Assembly (NCBI GenBank): GCA_947178015.1
Contig: CAMWWW010000073.1
Coordinates: 1 to 9,366, forward strand
DNA length: 9,366 nt
DNA from: an uncultured Clostridia bacterium
GTDB taxonomy: Bacteria; Bacillota; Clostridia; Lachnospirales; Lachnospiraceae
Direction: 5' to 3'
The notes below the pieces were generated by a model that saw only the letters and a list, made by a program, of their open reading frames with translations, had not been told where the DNA came from and ran no database searches. Of the stretch, positions 6,513 to 9,366 are shown in pieces. A program made the position numbers and the translations under genes. The stretch's first letter is position 1. The number at the start of each line of letters is the position of its first letter.

Positions 6513-8108
6513 CTATTCACACCAGAGCTCCACATCCGAGCAGCGAATCGTCTTGTACTCTCCACTTTCTGATGCTACATGCTCAAAGCAGACTCGCTCC
6601 TCCCCTGCCGTGCGCGCGGCATGTAATATCTTGATATGCGCAAGCTCCGGCTTCTGCCTGATACGTAATAACATCTCATTTAGCTGAAAACTTCCAGAAT
6701 TCTCAAGCAAGTATTCCCTCTGCTCCCTCTCAAGCGCCATCAGATCCATGGTCTCTGCGGTCAGCAGCTCTATCATAATCTCACGAAAAATCTCAAGAGT
6801 TGGGAGCAACACCTCCCCCTTTTTGGCAAATATTTCATCTTTTAGCTCCGACAAAGTGATTCTGCCCCTCTCAGCCATCAAAGAAAGCATCAACACAAGA
6901 CTTTCCTCATATTTCTTTAATCGCTCTCTCGCCCGCCGTTCCTGCTCCTCCTCATATGCCTCCTCATCAAAATCCAGCGCGATCGGCTCATCCTCCTTTG
7001 CCTCCCTCCTCAGTCTTCTTTGGTACTCAAATGCCTTCTCAGGATGGTATCTCTTATCTGGCGCCCTCAAAAAAAGCGGCTTAATTATTTCATGAGCCGC
7101 TCCAAGCAAAGAAGCATCTGCCAAAATCCGATCATAAATCTCGCTTCGAAAATAAAACCTCTGCACCATCGTCATATTCGAATAATTTTCTAGCTCCATA
7201 TCATATAAGGTCTTTAGATCAAAATGCTCGTTTAATATTCTCTGATGCTCATCCAGAGACTGGCTTAAATACCCCTCTATCATCCGCAGGCTTTCCAAAC
7301 TCTCTCTATCCTTATCCGAGAGCGCGCTGATATGGATGTCCTGCTCCTCAAACTCTCTCTCCCGCGCCTCCACAACCTCCTTATGCACCTTAAATTCCTG
7401 CCTCGTTCTCTCTATTGTCTCTATATTTTCCTCAACAATCTGTCTGTACTCCTCCACCGAATAAGAAAGTGCATTTTGCCGAATTCTGCGCATCGCTTCC
7501 TGAATCTTTTGATTCTGTATCCGAAGCTGCTCAAATACATTTTTTATATCATGAACTGCCCTGCCATAATCCGCCTTTTCCAGATGCAGCTTAAACAGCA
7601 TCTCATGCACCGTAAGCTTTAAATTATTCTCAAGCTCCATGGTCGACAACATCAGGTTGTAGCCTTCATCCGTCAAAAAATAGGAGGTTCGCCTGACGCC
7701 GCCGTCCTGATAGATAATCTTGTTGGCAATATAACTAATAGGAATCTCCTCATATCTTCTTTCTTCATAATGATACCCTTTAAAATACATGGCGGAACCA
7801 GAATTACTCAAGATAACATTTACAATAAAATCCGCCAATTCCCGCTGTTCCTCACGCGAATAGCCCCTTCTATAATACATATCATCGACTGCCCCAATAA
7901 ACTCTGCAATCTGATCTAATGTACAATCCTCCTCTTTTAAAGAATATTCCATAATAAACAAAAGCACGGTAAAGATTATATTTACTTGATCCTCCATGCC
8001 CTCAATGCCATACTGCTTCCATGTTGTCTTTTGCAGACTATTGTTCATCAGAACCGCATATCTGCCCGCACTTCTCATGCGCTTATGAAAATCCTTTAAA
8101 AACTCCAT
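6513..8108 (-). CDS. jetA: JetA, kleisin-like (MukF-like) subunit of Wadjet
   Basis: The product is 531 aa starting MEFLKDFHKRMRSAGRY. The open frame extends to an ATG at 8177, but the extra 23 residues look non-native. The chosen ATG has GGGGAG four bases upstream (8113-8118). Residues about 30-160 form a helical N-terminal domain ending in a wing-like KIIYQDGGVRRTSYFLTDEG. Residues 180-295 are helical and rich in charged residues, as expected of a coiled-coil neck. Residues 370-400 are an acidic then Arg-rich linker (EDEPIALDFDEEAYEEEQ). A C-terminal winged-helix-like domain covers about 401-531. This is the layout of MukF/JetA kleisins, which bridge the two SMC heads and bind JetB. The gene sits 102 bases after jetD and 29 bases before jetB. 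I cannot decide from memory between type II and type III JetA. The assignment rests mainly on operon context and architecture. Confidence 0.78.
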   Translation of the reverse strand: MEFLKDFHKRMRSAGRYAVLMNNSLQKTTWKQYGIEGMEDQVNIIFTVLLFIMEYSLKEEDCTLDQIAEFIGAVDDMYYRRGYSREEQRELADFIVNVILSNSGSAMYFKGYHYEERRYEEIPISYIANKIIYQDGGVRRTSYFLTDEGYNLMLSTMELENNLKLTVHEMLFKLHLEKADYGRAVHDIKNVFEQLRIQNQKIQEAMRRIRQNALSYSVEEYRQIVEENIETIERTRQEFKVHKEVVEAREREFEEQDIHISALSDKDRESLESLRMIEGYLSQSLDEHQRILNEHFDLKTLYDMELENYSNMTMVQRFYFRSEIYDRILADASLLGAAHEIIKPLFLRAPDKRYHPEKAFEYQRRLRREAKEDEPIALDFDEEAYEEEQERRARERLKKYEESLVLMLSLMAERGRITLSELKDEIFAKKGEVLLPTLEIFREIMIELLTAETMDLMALEREQREYLLENSGSFQLNEMLLRIRQKPELAHIKILHAARTAGEERVCFEHVASESGEYKTIRCSDVELWCE

Positions 8109-8210
8109 ACTACTCCCCATTTCTGCGCTGCTTATACACATCCACCCATTTTGGGACAAACAGCGCTGACGCAACATGTCAATTCCAATTTTTGTAGACT
8201 CACCTTCCCA
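8109..8210 (-). other. jetD-jetA spacer with unused ribosome binding site
   Basis: The 102-nt gap holds a strong GGAAGGTGAG just after the jetD stop, with no ATG at a normal distance. A TTG at 8188 would open an 18-aa cysteine-rich reading (MELTCCVSAVCPKMGGCV) ending at 8132. This could be a small leader peptide, but the evidence is thin. No terminator hairpin is evident, so jetD and jetA are probably co-transcribed. Confidence 0.3.
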
Positions 8211-9206
8211 TTACAGCGGATATTCGCCCACATGTAAAATCTCCTGTGGAATATATCGATCACTCTCCAAAATCCTCTGCATTTTCCCTCTGACCTCATC
8301 CGAAAACCACGAAAGAAAATATTCTCCCGCATGTGTATTCTGTCCCTCTCTCCGCATCGGCAGACTATCAAATCCAATCTGTTCCGCCTTTTGCACCATC
8401 CGCTCATATGCTCCGACAAACAATTCTATCTGCTTTCTATCTCCATACTTTCTCGAAAGCAGCTCATAGATCAACATTCCCTCATAATCCAAATCCCCAA
8501 AATAATACAGCTTATTTTCCCTATGAGCAAAATAGGGCTCCGCTGCATCGATATAATCCTCAAAACTTCTCAAAATTCCCTTTCCGCCTCCATAAATCAA
8601 AGTTCCCACCATAAGCCCCATCACCTCACGGCCTCCCTCTGTCAGATATTTTCTCATACTGTAGAAGGTATCTTTATTTTCTATTATCAAAATAACTTGG
8701 GGTGCCTGTTTGCTGTGGGAATAATAAGACATTGGCTCAGAAGTGGCATAAAAATTTAGAAGTTCTTCCGGGACACTTAGACGAGAAAGCAGCTCGGCGC
8801 CACCCTCCCGATCAAGAAACTTTTCCCGATGAAAAATGGCAAAGCTTCTCTCATTGATAGTCATCGGGATCTTCAACTGATCGCTACATTGATTCAAATA
8901 CTCACTGAGCAGCAGGATTTTATCTCTATCCTTCTGATATCGTTCGGGATTCTTCAGATAAAAATCGGGTTTTAATAAAGGGCTTAATTGATATGCAAGC
9001 TCCTCCTTATACTCCCCATATTCCTTTTCTTGCTCAAACTTCCAATAAGAGTTAAAAAGAGCCGGTTTCTTTCCATTCAGACCAGATGCTTTTACAGGGG
9101 AAAGTCTGCCTAGCGCAATCTCAGAGCAAATGTAAGAATACAGCCGTGCATAATCCATGTCAGGATGAGACGCCTCAAGAGCAGAGAGTGAGAGCTTTCT
9201 TTTCAT
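8211..9206 (-). CDS. jetD: JetD, Toprim-domain nuclease of Wadjet
   Basis: The product is 331 aa. JetD cleaves the DNA captured by JetABC, and its fold is like topoisomerase VI A/Spo11: an N-terminal arm plus winged helix, then Toprim. The conserved block NERSFAIFHREKFLD is at residues 118-132. The Toprim metal site is visible as the Glu in VILIIENKDTF (E176) and the acidic pair in YYFGDLDYEGM (D238 and D240). The loop YGGGKGI lies at 205-211, and a late QEIL at 321-324 fits the conserved QE of the family. All expected catalytic residues are present, so the nuclease looks intact. The ATG at 9206 is chosen because AAGGA lies 7 nt upstream. The longer start at 9254 overlaps the -10 box and is not usable. 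It is the first gene of the operon, whereas type I Wadjet has jetD last. Confidence 0.9.
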   Translation of the reverse strand: MKRKLSLSALEASHPDMDYARLYSYICSEIALGRLSPVKASGLNGKKPALFNSYWKFEQEKEYGEYKEELAYQLSPLLKPDFYLKNPERYQKDRDKILLLSEYLNQCSDQLKIPMTINERSFAIFHREKFLDREGGAELLSRLSVPEELLNFYATSEPMSYYSHSKQAPQVILIIENKDTFYSMRKYLTEGGREVMGLMVGTLIYGGGKGILRSFEDYIDAAEPYFAHRENKLYYFGDLDYEGMLIYELLSRKYGDRKQIELFVGAYERMVQKAEQIGFDSLPMRREGQNTHAGEYFLSWFSDEVRGKMQRILESDRYIPQEILHVGEYPL

Positions 9207-9213
9207 AATCGTT

Positions 9214-9218
9214 TCCTT
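9214..9218 (-). promoter_or_regulatory. Ribosome binding site of jetD
   Basis: AAGGA within AGAAAGGAAAC on the minus strand has a 7-nt spacer to the ATG at 9206. It decides the start against the longer open frame. Confidence 0.75.
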
Positions 9219-9252
9219 TCTGCGATCCCTTTTGCGGTGTTCGAATACAAAC

Positions 9253-9281
9253 ATTATATGACAAGCTGGAAAAATTTACAA
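9253..9281 (-). promoter_or_regulatory. Promoter of the jetDABC operon
   Basis: On the minus strand TTGTAA (9276-9281) and a perfect TATAAT (9253-9258) are separated by exactly 17 bp, a strong housekeeping-type promoter. Transcription would start near 9246, giving a leader of about 40 nt before jetD. It lies inside the direct-repeat bracket, so the cassette carries its own promoter. Confidence 0.85.
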
Positions 9282-9291
9282 GATATTTCTT

Positions 9292-9332
9292 ACTCTTATG
9301 GAATTTCATATAGTATAAGTTTTTGTAAGAGT
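9292..9332. repeat. Inverted repeat upstream of the jet promoter
   Basis: ACTCTTA (9292-9298) is mirrored by TAAGAGT (9326-9332), with a smaller nested pair CTTAT (9295-9299) and ATAAG (9315-9319). It lies upstream of the -35 box and next to the right direct repeat. It could be a regulator or recombinase binding site, or chance in AT-rich DNA. Confidence 0.3.
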
Positions 9333-9335
9333 TAT

Positions 9336-9345
9336 TTGCATAATC
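9336..9345. repeat. Right copy of 10-bp direct repeat flanking the jet operon
   Basis: This is the second TTGCATAATC, in the same orientation as 1322-1331. It lies 55 bases upstream of the -35 box of jetD. Confidence 0.6.
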
Positions 9346-9366
9346 ATTTTCGAGAATGGTCCGCAT
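9337..9366 (-). pseudogene. 5' part of the small gene interrupted by the jet cassette
   Basis: At the right edge the minus strand reads MRTILENDYA down to the direct repeat. The ATG is at the very edge, so the gene may start further out. Beyond the repeat the frame becomes low-complexity (NNSYKNLYYM) and runs over the jet promoter, so it is no longer gene-like. Joined at the shared D-Y-A to the left relic it continues as IIIIGKTINKK. I do not recognise the product. Confidence 0.45.

Noticed and set aside
8132..8419. A 95-codon minus-strand frame overlapping the end of jetD
   Set aside because: It is a shifted reading of jetD. Only its last 18 codons lie in a gap, and these are noted separately.
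9175..9366. A 63-codon minus-strand frame over the jetD promoter
   Set aside because: After the direct repeat it crosses the -35 and -10 boxes and the start of jetD. Only the first ten codons look like part of a real gene.
1..9366. CRISPR arrays, tRNA or rRNA genes, transposase or integrase genes
   Set aside because: I saw no regularly spaced repeats, no cloverleaf-like sequence and no recombinase motifs in any frame.

Overview
The window holds a Wadjet-type (JetABCD) anti-plasmid defence operon on the minus strand, next to a convergent ankyrin-repeat gene on the plus strand. Strong AGGAGG-type ribosome binding sites, a near-consensus sigma-A-like promoter, moderate-to-low GC in the jet genes and the protein style suggest a Bacillota host, probably a clostridial gut-type bacterium. 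The host is an inference.

Layout from left to right. Positions 84-1169 (+) encode an ankyrin-repeat protein with a C-terminal SMI1/KNR4 (SUKH)-like domain. It looks richer in GC than the rest and ends in a large hairpin (1168-1208). Positions 1209-1337 hold a minus-strand relic of another gene. Positions 1367-9206 are the jet operon, read right to left as jetD, jetA, jetB, jetC. A clear promoter (TTGTAA, 17 bp, TATAAT) lies at 9253-9281 just upstream of jetD.

Expected teamwork, known from type I Wadjet and the related MukBEF condensins: JetC is the SMC ATPase, JetA the kleisin (MukF-like) and JetB the KITE subunit (MukE-like). Together they form a DNA loop-extruding complex. JetD is the Toprim (topoisomerase VI/Spo11-like) nuclease that cuts small circular DNA trapped by the complex.

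Two things stand out. First, jetC is split by a frameshift at a G5 run (2897-2901), which separates the Walker A half from the signature and Walker B half. This means a dead system, a sequence error or a split JetC. Second, the operon with its promoter is bracketed by a 10-bp direct repeat, TTGCATAATC (1322-1331 and 9336-9345). Joining the outer flanks at this repeat restores one uninterrupted minus-strand reading frame. The jet operon therefore looks like an approximately 8-kb cassette inserted into a small gene, with no recombinase of its own in the window.
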